A DNA stretch of 64,000 nt from assembly GCF_008831285.2 (NCBI RefSeq), contig NC_045143.1, positions 17,210,464 to 17,274,463 of the forward strand. The letters are read 5' to 3'. A program made the position numbers and the translations under genes. The notes under the pieces were generated by a model. The model saw only the letters and a list, made by a program, of their open reading frames with translations. It did not search any database and had not been told where the DNA came from. The stretch is from Nymphaea colorata. Its lineage: Eukaryota; Streptophyta; Magnoliopsida; Nymphaeales; Nymphaeaceae. This document shows, one piece after another, positions 24,893 to 37,335 of this stretch. The first letter of the stretch is position 1, and each line of letters starts with the position of its first letter.

Positions 24893-27800
24893 ATGGGTTA
24901 CGAGGACGATCCGTAACTATCTTCGTCTTCTGTCGTTTGTCCTTTGTTTTCTTTTTCTGATTGAGTTTATGAAACAATCTCAATAATGGCGACCAATTTC
25001 TTCTCGAGATGCTTCTTTTTTTCTCCTTTTCCGGTTTCTGGTTGTCCAATTTTGCTCTTTTACATTGTTTTTTTTTCCGGTGGGAAGATTCGGGGTTGTC
25101 TGTGATATCTGATCAGATGAGAAATTTAGTTTCCTCGTTTCTGGCTTTTGATCACATAGTGCTTTTCTTTCCTGAAAACTTTTGGGTAATTGTTTGTGTA
25201 ATTTAGGTACCGAGATGAAGATGGGGAGCCCTTGATGTATCCCGATATGCCTTCCGATGGCGATGAATCGTCGGAACCGCTTGAAGAAGATTGGCGGAAG
25301 GAGAGGTCGCCGACCCCCGTGGTTGATGCCTGCTCGGGGGAGGAAGGGCAGACGAAGAAGAGCCGGAAGAGGCTTATCAAGAAAAGCAACATTGCTGACA
25401 ACCCAATCGATCTCGAAGAGGATGCTTCTGCACTGGATTATGGTGACGGGAAATCGAGGAAGTCACTGCCGGGTGAGGCTGCAGAAGACGGCAAGCTGCA
25501 GAGGAGTAAGAAGCTGAAGGACGGCTGGCAGCAGAGAGAGAAAAAATCAAAGTTAGAAATGAATGTCAGGAAGAGCCCGAGATCAGGCGGTAAAGGCGCG
25601 AGCCCCGGGGAATTCCACGCCCGTGGAAATGACGCGGAGATGGTGAAAGAAATGTGGGAATCGATAGCTGGCGCTGATTCCGAGGTATGGCATGGAGTCC
25701 TATGGCATTTTATGCATCGATCTTTTCTTTGAAACATTTTGAGGCTTTCATTGTTTTGATTACTGAAATTGCTTATATTCTGTTCCGTATATGGAATAGG
25801 ATGACCAGGATGGTGTAAGAACTAAGGATGATTATGCATTTATTGATGATACTGGTGTAGATCCTGCTGATCGTTGTGGAAGTGATGGGGAAGCTGGTTC
25901 TGCTGGAGATGCTCCTCAGGTTGGTTTATTTGGTAATGTTGTATCTTGTTTCTACTTTGTCCCTATCTTCGTTCTAAGGTCCTTAGCAATCACTTTGTCA
26001 TTTAGAAGTTAGAACAAAAAATTTGGGATGATGAATTTTACGCAATATATATGGCAAGTGGAACGTTCTCCAACTATTTACATTTCTTGCTTGCGCTATG
26101 CCATTTTTAGGCAGAGGAAGGAGAAGAGGATGATGAAATCAAACAACTCTTTAATATTAGCAAAAGGAAAAGCAAAAAAACAGAAAGAACTGCTGAGGAA
26201 ACAGCAATGGTAGTTGAGCAGTTCATGGCCAGGCTCGAAGTTGCAGCTGAGGAGGACGCAGAATTAAACAGACAGGCCAAACCTGCTATCAACAAACTCA
26301 AGTTGATGCCCATGCTAACTGAAGTTCTCTCGAAGTATGAAGCTTTTTTCGTGCAAAATAAAAGGAAAACTGCAACAATATATTGGATATTTGCCTAACA
26401 TAATGCACATGTTCTCTCTGTTTCTGCACAAATTTTTGCAGGAGACAACTGCAACAAGAGTTTTTAGATCGTGGGGTATTGTCTGTGTTGAAGAATTGGC
26501 TTGAACCTCTTCCAAATGGATGCTTGCCTAACATAAACGTACGAACTGCTTTGTTGAATATATTAATAGATGTAAGTTTTTCCCCTCCTTTATTATAAGA
26601 TTGAGTTAAGCACCTAAATTCAATCTGCAGTTACAAAATCTTCTATTTCCTTCAGGCATTCTGTTTAATGCACTTCAATTTCCTTTCTCCTGACATTAAC
26701 ATGCAATTTATATTGTTGCTTTTATAAAGTTGCCCATTGATGTTGAGCAGCATGACAGAAAGGAACAACTTAAAAGAAGTGGCTTGGGCAAGGTATTCTG
26801 ATAGTCATGGTTTATGTTGGCATTTTCGTCAATCATTCTTGCTGAAAGTAGAGGGATTGTTTGAAACATTGTGTTTTTGTGCAGGTCATCATGTTCTTAT
26901 CAAGGTCTGATGAGGAGACTACTTCTAACAAAAGACTAGCTCGGGAATTGGTGGACAAATGGGTATGCTCAATTGCATCTCTCTCAATACAAGTTGGAAA
27001 GTTTGAATATTTCATGGCTCTTGTGGTGGAGATTAGAGATATCATTTTCTGTTTATCTTGCTATTATTTGCTTTGTTTATTGAGATGAGCACGAGATGAC
27101 CCAGGTATCACGTCCACCGATTCTCGTGTTTTCTGAGCTTCAACTGAAGTGTATAAACCCAAGAGACCGATATGGATTTTGTTTGTTGCAGAGTCGATCT
27201 ATATTCCAGAAGAGCACTCGGTTGGAGGATATGAAGATCTATGATGATGAGAGGGTTCCCATTCGAAAACCATCAACTAAGATGTACAAAAGCCAAATGC
27301 AACTACAAAAAAGAGAAGTGTTTATGCTTATTTCTATTGACCTATTTTACTTTCTAATGTACCGTTTGGCTCTCATTTATGCTATCCAATAGGGCGGCTG
27401 GAAATTCTGGGGGTTTTCAATCTGGAGATGATGATTTTGATTTAGTTGGATTCTCACAGTAAGATGGGGTTGATGTTTCACTTTAATAGTTCTAGAACTT
27501 GCTTTTTATATGTATATTTGACCATGGTTGTCTTTTATGGAAACCTTTTCTCATTATATAGGGAGCCAAAGTCGGGCCAGTCAGCTCCCAGACAGCACGT
27601 TTCCCTACCAGAAGCTGTGGCTTTGGATTTTGTGGTTAGGCCTCAGTCAAAGATAGATCCAGAGGAGGTAAGGGCACGTGCTAAACAGGTGAAACAAGAC
27701 AACCATCGGATGAAGGTAATTTGTCACTCTTTTTGGCTTTTTGCCTGCCACAATTTGATCACTGGCTATATTTCCCAGCTTAAGCAAGGAAATATGTGTT

Positions 27801-29034
27801 TCCATCTTACAATACATGTTCGGCATTCCAACACCTTTTTCTAGCTTAAGCATTTCCTGTTTCCGAATATTTTTCTAAGTACTAGCACTTCAACATGGTC
27901 TATAGAAAGTAGAAACCAAGGCAAGTCCTGGCTTACCTCGGTGCTTAATTGTTTGTCGATGGTGCCAATCTTGAGATTAACTGCATATCAATATGCTAGC
28001 ATTGCATCTCTGTTATTACTTGCTTCCTTTTCAACAATCTTTTACTTTGTTCAGTCCATTGCTTTTAAACCTTCATCTAAAAAATTAGCGCTATGAAGTC
28101 TGACAGCAAATCAACTCAATTGATTCTTCTTTTTATGGTGAAACACTAACCTTTTCTCTGCAGATCTTTTCCAAACATTTTAATGTGCTTGCAATAGTTT
28201 CTCTACTCACTGTGCTAGTTTAAATAAAGCTGATTGGTTTTCGGATACTCATGGACTCCTTGTTCTCATGGTTGTTTTCTAATGAACCTTTCCTTGTTCC
28301 TCTTCTCAATCAGTTTATAGTGAAAATTTTCAAATATTTACATTAATATTATATTCATATATAATGGAAAAAATTAGAATTAGGAAGTTTTACCAAATGC
28401 AGCATTAGTATTGCGTTAACGCAAATCAGGGAACAATATTCTGTGGTCTCACACCGATGGTTTCCTTTTGTTCTTTAGCAAGAATACGGAACATTGCTAT
28501 CACTTGTCAAATTTGTTTAAATCTTAGTTGCTGTTTCATCTCTGACAACCAACTTGTGCTATCAAGTTTATTAGCGTCTTCTCTTATATTATTTTCATAT
28601 GAAATCTTCTCTGATATCCCTATGATAAATGACATGAAGTAGTTTGTTGTTGGTCCAATGATTATGCTTATGTCCCCTATATCTGAATCATCCAGCGCCT
28701 CCACCTATGGATCTGCTTCTTTTCTGGTTCAGTTTTGGCTTTCAATTTTTCATTGTAGCTCAGCTTCTGAGCAGCATTACTCCAAACTTTTTTTTTTCCT
28801 ATGACAAAAGTATCCGTTGGTGTGTTAATGATAGTATTTACTTTTGTCATCTAACCTTCGTTTGGTTATAGTAAGTTTGCTTGGTTAGTGTTCTCTTTTC
28901 CGCTGCAAGTGATTATACTCCATTGTTGGCATCAGATGAATAAAAAGTTGCAACAGTTAAAGGGTCCAAGAAAGAAGCCGATGCAGGCACAAAGACTCAG
29001 TGTGGAAGGCCGTGGAATGGTCAAGTTCTTCTAA
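24893..29034 (+). CDS. IWS1: IWS1/SPN1 transcription elongation factor
   Basis: Eleven exons: 24893-24912, 25207-25684, 25800-25919, 26111-26334, 26442-26571, 26730-26792, 26885-26962, 27192-27283, 27393-27458, 27562-27715, 28936-29034. They join in frame to 507 residues. The tiny first exon gives MGYEDDP, and exon 2 continues YRDEDGEP, the conserved plant IWS1 start. Residues 1-205 are acidic and basic low-complexity sequence with Lys/Arg-rich stretches. From about residue 235 comes the TFIIS N-terminal (LW) domain: FMARLEVAAEEDAELN, then INKLKLMPMLTEVLSKRQLQ, then LKNWLEPLPNGCLPN, RTALLNIL and LPIDVEQHDRKEQLKRSGLG. The C-terminus ends GRGMVKFF. IWS1 binds SPT6 and RNA polymerase II; in Arabidopsis it acts with BES1 in brassinosteroid-induced transcription. 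Intron 10 (1.2 kb) holds nothing recognisable. The exon 8/9 junction (AT|G) is the least certain splice. Confidence 0.93.
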
Positions 29035-31902
29035 CAGCGAAATGGACCAGGCGCACATAGCCATTTTCTCCTGTCACTCCTGCCCTTTCTCCTTTTCAAT
29101 GTCATAATGAATTGATATTGAGGGGACATTTTCTTAGCTTAATCTGGATTCATTGTTTCAAAGCAAACTCCAAGCTCACTATTGTATATCGTTCGCAATT
29201 TTAGGATCAACCCCAAAATTTTCCTACCTAACATTTGCGTATGTATTTTCATGATTCCATGGATATGTTGAAACTAAAACGATGCAAGTTGTGGAGGGAA
29301 AGTGGAAGTGAACGGGCGTCTTCTTCATGAAAGACTTGTATTTTTACTTTACAGAGTATTTAACTGATGTTGGTCACAGTTGTTGCTCATCAGAGTTTTA
29401 TGGTGACATAGCTTGAGATCTGTTCCAGTGCAGAACGACGGCAACGCTTTCCTTGATGTTAGTCCGGCTAGAAATTTTCATACCTCATCTAGAAAGCTTG
29501 ATTGTTCATGGACCTTGCGCAAAAAAACACGTAAACAGAGTTTTCAGATCATGTAGCAAACAAACAACTCCAAACATGAACATGAGTAAGTGCTGTAATT
29601 GAGTCAGATTCAAATTAGCTGAATACAATTGAGATCATAGTCAAAGCGGATGGCGCACAATATTCGGACATCTCCAGTCAGAATTCATATTTCATACAAC
29701 CTCAACCCTTCTAACTCCACTTACCTGGCCACTGTTTGGCCTTAAAATCTTCAAACTGAGTTCTGTTCGCCTGAGTTTGTGCTTATGCGTAAGGTTCATA
29801 TATGTTCGCATAATCTGATCGGCATCTGTGTAGCCGCATCTTCTTCATGAAAGATTCATACAAATCATGCACAATCTCCAGAGAACGTATCATGGTATTT
29901 TTAAGACAAAAAAACAGTACTTTTCCATTAAATTGACATTCTCCTTATGTGTTTCTGAGGATATCAATCCTGATGAATTCATTTGTAGGATTCTGTTCCA
30001 ATCTCGTCAGCGGAGCCGTCATAGCTTCTATGCGGCTTGCGACAAAAGGCTCTGCTTATATATGCGGATGTTGGACGATATAGTGGTAAGAATCTGAGTT
30101 GAATAGGTTCCATTAGTTGAATGATGTCTCATAGTGCAGGTGAATTTGACAATCACGTTGTACGGTGACATGTGTGACAGTGGCACGGCAGAATCCTCAG
30201 GCAGCAAATGATTGAGATCAGGAAAATACAACTACGTCCAGCACACTTATATATATATATATATATATGAAGCTGAAATTCTTCAGTCATACAGATGTTT
30301 CGTCTCTTTCACATGCAGTTTAATGCATGTTCATCAAGCTGTATACTGTGAAAGGTTGGAGAATCCGGATAGTTGAAAAATTTCATATCCAGTTTATATA
30401 TAGAGAGAAATTGAAATCAATCTGCCGAATGTCACCGGATAACAAAATTTTATAGAAAAAAACCATCGCTAAAAACTCCTTGCAACGGAAGCATTAGCAA
30501 TGGTTTATAGGGTTACCAGTCATTTATGTTGTCTTTAACAACGATTTAGATATTTTTCAGCAAAAGATTTAAATGTTTAGTCATCCGCAACAACCAGTAG
30601 ACAACTGATTTCAATATTTAAGTAATTGTGTGTCGCATGTTGTTAAATAACTAAAAGTAAAAATTTTGTCAATAAAAGGCATTCGTCACATGAGCATTAG
30701 TGACAACTTATAATGTAACAATAGTTTATGATATTTTTAGCAACGATCTATGATCCAGTAACACATTTTAATTTTTAACCAGCTAACAACATATGGTTAT
30801 ATATATGACATTTTTATGATATTACTGTGAAATTTGTGGGGTTTCCATGAGGATTATGACTTGTTTCCCAACCTTACCTGCATTGACAAAAAAACTATTT
30901 TTAGAGAATCCTTGTCTCAAAAAGAATTCCAAGGGAAGTGTACTATTTTGAACAATAAACTTATAATGTTAATGAAATATAATAGACATTATAGAATAAG
31001 GTTAAATATACCCTTATATATATAACTGGCCTATGGTTAGGGCCGAGGCTAAAAACAAATATTCTAGCCTTCTAGGTGCAGTTGAATTCCAAACAGCAAA
31101 TCTTTTGTCCTTCTCAGAGTTCAGATGCAGGGAAATGGAAATAACATGATAAGAAGACGTTATTTGAAAACATCGTCGACATTTTTTTTTGGCATGGCTG
31201 GTAGTTTACATTCTATTTTTTGAAACTGCAATAGATGGAAAAAAAAGGAGGGAGAGGGAAAAGAAACAGCGGAGCTCCGCAGAAACTAATCAAGGCCCTT
31301 CCTCCTTTACCCGTCCCTTCCCCCTGGCTCCCCAACGAACCCTAAAATTTTCTCTGTTTCGTTTGCTCTTCCCTCCTCAGTAATCTGTTTTCTCTTTTTC
31401 CTCCAATCGGAGCCTTAACTATGATCGGTTTTGCTCTTCTCCCACCTCATTTGATCATCGGAAGAGGTCGTGGCGTTTTGTTTTTCATTCGTCCACTTCG
31501 TCTTTTTGTTGTTTCCTTTCTTTGTAGGTCTTGATTTGTCGTTATTGCCACCCTTCGATTCATGATTCTGCCGAATCTTGTTTTAGTTGGTCCATCCAAT
31601 TGAGCTCCCTTGTTACTTTGTTCTTACCGATTTCTCTTCTATCATTTTCTTCTTTTAACTCTCGAATTTGTATGGTTTGTTAGTGTTTTCGTATCCATTG
31701 GTGATTTCTCTTCGTTTAGGATATTGATGTTTCGGTTTCTCTTGATTTCATCTTGAAAATTCCTTCTTCGGCGGATGCAGTTGATGGGTTTGGTGTATTT
31801 GTACTTGTGTTGGGGCTGGGGATGACTCGTTTTACGTGAATTAGGTGTCCGTGAAGGGTGGGTTGTCTGCCCATTTTCCTCGTTGGCGGGTTCCTTGTGT
31901 GA
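29035..31902. other. Intergenic DNA between IWS1 and the rhomboid gene
   Basis: No gene recognised. A (TA)n microsatellite lies at about 30247-30268. At about 30460-30760 short motifs of the type AGCAACGATTTA-GATATTTTTAGCAA recur in several variants, reminiscent of subterminal repeats of a DNA transposon. The stretch at about 31230-31900 is the probable promoter and 5' leader of the rhomboid gene. Confidence 0.6.
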
Positions 31903-34900
31903 ATGGGGAAAGCAGGACTTGGCGATATAGAAAGTAAGGTGCTTCTGCACAATCGAGGCGGGAATGCGGTCCATCCGATCAACGCCGAGCCTCCGGTAGT
32001 TTATGTGGTTGTTCCTCAGCAACCTGAGAAGAGTTGGTTCTCGTGGCTCATCCCCTTGTTCGTTCTCGCAAATATTGCGCTCTTTGCGCTCACAATGTAC
32101 GTCAATGACTGCCCGAAATCGGGGAAGGATTGTGTGGGTGAGTTCTTGGGGCGGTTCGCTTTCCAGCCATTTAACGAGAATCCGCTACTTGGGCCTTCTT
32201 CTTCGACGTAAGATGTCGTCTTTTCTTTTGGGTTGATAATTTCCTTTTCTCTGTTCTGTAATTGTTGTCACTGTTGCATCATGCATGCATCTTCTGTTTG
32301 TATGTAGGTAGATGCATTTTTTAGTTCTTGCAAGCTGTAGGATCGGTTTCATGGTCTACAAATTTCATATTTAAAAAAATTCTAATTAAACGATAATTTG
32401 ATTAATTTCTGGTGAAATTATAAAGAGAGCTATTGGTCCTATATTCATGCGAAACTTCAAAATAGGAAGCCACAATCAGGGATACTTGTATTGCACCTTA
32501 TCCATGTTTATCAGAAAGCCATTGTCGAATAGGTTCCGGTTGCTTTGTGGCATAATTCTTCTGAAACTGTATGACAAACGCAGGATTCGTTTGTCATTCC
32601 TTTGAAAGAAATAGTTTGAAAATTTTACCGTAAGAACAAATTCGGAACACTTAAGTGAAAGGCAGGACGAATTTCTCAGTAAGGCAGCTGTTCATTCTTC
32701 AGTTGCCTATAAGTCAGGGATAAATTTTAAGACCCTGTATGATATTTTTTGCTTGCAAACCGTGTTGTCTAAGCACATTGTGACCTTCGTACTTTCCATT
32801 AGGCATGGCTGGACACATTTGGATGCGCTCTCGCGCATCTGATACTCTCACTACAAATGTTCGACGTGATTGCCTTTGGCGTATTGGTCTCCCACCATCT
32901 TCTTTAAGAAAAACTCATTTATGCTCTCAACTTTCTCTCCTTTCACACGTTTTAAGAAAACCCGTTCTTTCTACTTAGTTCAAGTGGCAATCCTGGCCTG
33001 AATGCTTTGTGAGCAGCATTAGAACCCCGGGTGGTACCTCATAGACCCGAACGAGACTGTACATGTATTGTGTCGGCTTGCGGACCTTCTTTATTGGATT
33101 TTTTTCTTGAAATGTCGATATTCTTATTGTGTTTAACAGTGAAAATACTATTGACTTGTGTCTAAAATTCTGGCTTTGCTTTTATTGCAGTTTGGACAGA
33201 ATGGGGGCTCTTCTGGTAAATAAAGTGGTTCAAGAAGATGAATGGTGGCGTCTAATTACTTGCATGTGGTTACATGCTGGAGTTTTTCATGTACTCGCAA
33301 ACATGTTCAGCCTGCTCTTCATTGGAATCCGGCTTGAGCAAGAATTTGGCTTTTGTAAGTCTCAGATCCTTTTCGTTGTGTTTTCTGACATCAATCCTAT
33401 TTCATGTGGAACGGTGACGACTGAGTAACTGATGCAATAGCAGACAATTGTGTTCACATACTTGCTTTCTTAACCATTAAATAATTCAATGTTCTTTTAG
33501 TAATTATAGTAGGATTTTTTATTAACTGTAGTTCCATAATGCTTTGCTTTACATTTTCATAAATGAAAGTATTATAAAATTATTTATTTCAAACAAGAAA
33601 TAATTAGTGAACGATTTGCTAAGATTTTAAAGCCTTTGCATAACGTCAGCAGTATTGTCTCCCTCAGTTGTTCTCCTCGCCAAGGTTTCCATGCAGTTTA
33701 CTATTATGGAGTTAATCGAGTCCATCTTGGTAACTAGTTGGCCGTATAAAATTGGGTGTAACTCAATTTGGAAGGTTTTGTTGTTTAATGTACTTTCGGA
33801 ATATCTGCTTTTCAGTTTTAGAAGTCATCTGAATGAGAAAGGATCAGGTATTTGCTATTTCAGGATGAAACATTGTTTATGCATTATGTGCTGCTATTTG
33901 TTGGAATTCTACACTCTATATGGGATTGCAATCGAGAAGCATTCAGTAATTTTTGTTTTCTGAAGGAATCAAAGTTACTTGAAACTATTTCATCTTCATA
34001 AATCTGTTGTGGCGGGGGCCTGTATTCTCGCCAGCGGGGTGGTTGTATTTTTCACATGGAAATTTAGTATTCCATACGGTTCCTTCGTGGCATAATTTTC
34101 TTGCTAATGGAGACACTAAGTGCTTGTTTCTTTGACAGTGAAAATTGGTGTTCTGTATGTTCTTGCTGGATTTGGTGGCAGCCTTTTGTCTGCTCTTTTC
34201 ATTCAGTCAAGCATCTCCGTTGGTGCATCTGGGGCACTTTTTGGTCTATTAGGAGCTATGCTTTCTGAGCTTCTCACAAATTGGACTATTTATGCAAATA
34301 AGGTATCTCTTGACAATTGACCTCGTGTATGATTGAATTTGGAGATTGATTGTTATGTTAATCGCTTAACTAATGCTTTTCATGTACTTCAGTTTGCAGC
34401 TCTGTTGACTCTGGTGTTTATGATCTCATTAAATTTGGCAGTTGGAGTCCTCCCCCATGTGGACAACTTTGCTCATATTGGAGGATTCATTTCAGGATTT
34501 CTTCTTGGGTTTGTGATTCTGGTCAAGCCACAATATGGATGGGTTAACCAAAAATATTTACCTCATGGATATAATAAGCCACCTGTGTCAAAATACAAGA
34601 CATACCAGTACATATTGTTAGTAGTTGCTCTGATCCTCTTGATTATCTGGTAAGCGAACAAATTCTTTTGAAGTGTTTCTCAGACCATTATTTTTTTTAA
34701 CAATTTTAGTCTGTTTCATGCTGTCAATTTGTCCATATAAGGAAATGTTTAATGTTTTTCTTAATTTAAACTCTTTTAAATAATTGTGAAACTATATTTC
34801 TGTTTGATTAATACATTTAAATGATAAAGATGGGAATACTTGCAGTGGAAGCATCTTACCTTTATCAACTTTAACATGATGTATTCAAGGGTCTTTGAGT

Positions 34901-36589
34901 CATGGGCATGACAAAGACATTCTGTGGCAACCTAGATGGGGACATTTACAGGTCAAATTCTGGCTCTAAGTGTAACGTCATGAATACTAAATTTCTGTAG
35001 CTTTAGATCTCAAGAGAAACAGTTGCACATGTGAGCTCATAGATTGAAAGCTGATCAACTACATCTGATATCAGATGAAAAGTGCAGGAAAACTATATTT
35101 GGGTAGTAACTGGAGGGGACAAACCACTATAATCCATATCCAACCTGTTTGGAATTTTAGACTGTGGCAAGGCCTACTGCATACTGTGTAGCCATGCATA
35201 TCTCGGGACATTTTCGATATTTGTCTTTTGTAACATGCCTGCAACTCTTGTTCACCAATTATCATATCTCTTGAGAAATTTTCTTACATTAATATTATAT
35301 GTATATGGAATCACAAAAGCAAGAACGGTTGTTTGCATCCTAGCATTCATTATATTGACATTGACAATTCCAAAAAACTACTCATACTATAAAGGAAAAT
35401 GGTTCGCTGGTCCCATATGTCTGGTGCTGTGACTTTGTTTTGAATTCTTATATCCATAAATGCTGGTTGTTGAGTCATTTCAATTGGGAGGATCCCAGTT
35501 TCCATTGCTTGGTCAGATTGGTGCAGGCCCTGAACCAGGTTCGTGCTGAAACTTCTAGTTTGCTTCTATGCTGTCATACCAATTTGGCTTTGTTACCTTT
35601 TACGCAGTTGCTTACTGTGAGAAGGTGAAGAGCCCATTATACTAATAGATGGAGTTTCCGTTCTTTGAAAGCATGTCTAGTTTAAATCCTTGAAAATATG
35701 TAGACATCAGACTTCTCATGAAGTCAGAGTGCAAAAGTTCTATCTATTGAGAGCTTCTCCCATGCTTCATAAGTATGAAATTCATTCTTCTAAACTTACC
35801 TCCCTGCGAGCAAGTTTTCATGGTCATAAGTTTCTGACGGTCATGGTGTATTTGATTGTTTTAACTGGCAAATTGATGGAAAAATAATTTCCACATAGTT
35901 TTATCTTCACAATCAATTTTTTATTTGTAAAGTCTTTTCTTCGACTGTTTGATCAATTATATAATCCTTCTTATTTATTTAAACCGTTTCACTCTGTAGG
36001 TATGTTGTTGGTTTGGTTATGCTTTTTGATGGAGTCAAAGGATTTGATCACTGCCCTTGGTGCCACTACTTGACCTGCGTACCTACTTCTAAATGGAACT
36101 GCAAGCCTCAAAACATAACTTGCTCGGTGAGTTTCTGCCAGGACTGTCGATTCATGTTGTTGAAACTTTATCATGTGCTTTGCAGGTGACAGAAATTCTC
36201 ATGATATTATGATTATTTTAAAAAAAAAAAAGAATCACAGTAGGAATCAGTATGTCTAAATGATGCATAAAGTGTATAGTTCCAAAATCTATAATAAACA
36301 AAAATGAGCACACGGTAATTTTATCATCTTATATCTGGTTGAGAACTTGACTTGTTGCAATTTTTCTTCCCTCCTTGAAATATTGTGTGAATTTTTTAAG
36401 AATATTGATGATATTCACATCTATAGATTTGAACAATCCATAACTGAAGCGATTGTTTCTCTGCAGTCTTTACAAATGAAAGCCGAATTAAGCTTGACGT
36501 GCTTGAACAATGGGAAGATGCGTGCATATCCATTGGCTAATGCAAGCCAAGACAAGATATTAGATCTGTGCTTCCAGCTCTGTGGTTAA
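31903..36589 (+). CDS. RHOMBOID-like intramembrane serine protease
   Basis: Six exons: 31903-32207, 33191-33354, 34139-34302, 34393-34649, 36000-36126, 36467-36589, giving 379 residues. A cytosolic N-terminal tail precedes the first membrane helix (about residues 48-66). The rhomboid landmarks are complete: EWWRLIT (WR of the L1 loop, 120-122), H135-xxx-N139 (oxyanion pair), GASGALFG with nucleophile Ser187, and [11 protein letters not shown] with catalytic His239. Membrane helices continue through [12 protein letters not shown]. Beyond them is a Cys-rich tail ([10 protein letters not shown] and two further Cys clusters) seen in plant RBL proteins. Plant RBLs of this type reside in Golgi or secretory membranes and cut single-pass substrates; the substrate here is unknown. 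Intact Ser/His means an active enzyme rather than an iRhom. The exact RBL number is not resolved. The exon 3 start gives FGFLKIG. Confidence 0.92.
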
Positions 36590-37129
36590 TAGACCTGTCC
36601 TAGACATGACATTGGGGATCATACTAGTGACATTCTGTGAAGACACCATACTGTAAAGCGATGTACACCATGTGGAGACCATGCTGGCGCCAGTTCATGA
36701 AGACGCGACTCTGCATTTTAGCCGGAATTGCAGCAACAGATATGGTTGCCCTTGAACCGCTTAATGGTTGAGTTCTGTTCATCAAACGGATGAGCCAATG
36801 TTACCGATGTAGAATTTGGTTGAACTAGAGCTTGAGATGATTTTTCAAGCTCATGTAATAACTAATTTTTTGGTTCTTTGAGTTCCATCAGTAAATTATG
36901 CTCAACGACAGTCTACCACTATGCTGGATTTACCAATTTTTTACTACCTTGACTACCCCTTTTTTACCTTCACCTCCATTCACCATTACCTTGCCATTAT
37001 TACTATCTTCACCATGATGACTGCCATTACTTTCACCTTTTTCTCTTCGACCACATTGTTATTGACCGTCGGTAGCATCTTAATAACCACCGACTGCAAC
37101 TCCTTTCTGTTATCACTTTGACTATCTAC
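36590..37129. other. Rhomboid 3' flank and ACC-rich low-complexity tract
   Basis: The first 300 bases should hold the rhomboid 3' untranslated region. At about 36915-37120 the sequence is dominated by C/T/A trinucleotides (ACC, ATT, CTT, TTC). The short Ile/Thr/Phe-rich ORFs there are a consequence of that composition. Confidence 0.6.
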
Positions 37130-37335
37130 CTTCTACCCTTACAGTCGAACGAGGAAGGGGTTGCCACACTGCCCCCGAAAGGGTCTAACGGCAGTAATGG
37201 TGCATGGGGAGGAATCAGCTCGACACAGTACTCCATCTCTTTTTATAAGACACAGAAGAGGAGCGGCCACGGAATCAAACAGGCAACATGTTCTAACACG
37301 CTATCAGCTCAACCAGGTAATCTATTCCCCTTAAG
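37130..37335 (-). repeat. Candidate tRNA-derived SINE, minus strand
   Basis: Read on the minus strand from about 37335, the head is ACCTGGTTGAGCTGATAGCG, a good A box. It is followed about 40 bases later by a B-box-like TGTTTGATTCCGTGG (about 37267-37281). An unrelated body extends toward 37130. This layout is typical of plant tRNA-head SINEs. No intact tRNA cloverleaf is present. Confidence 0.45.

Noticed and set aside
25438-25737. Minus-strand 99-codon ORF over IWS1 exon 2
   Set aside because: Antisense shadow of the acidic and Lys-rich IWS1 exon.
33655-33963. 102-codon ORF in rhomboid intron 2
   Set aside because: It sits inside a canonical intron and encodes no recognisable domain.
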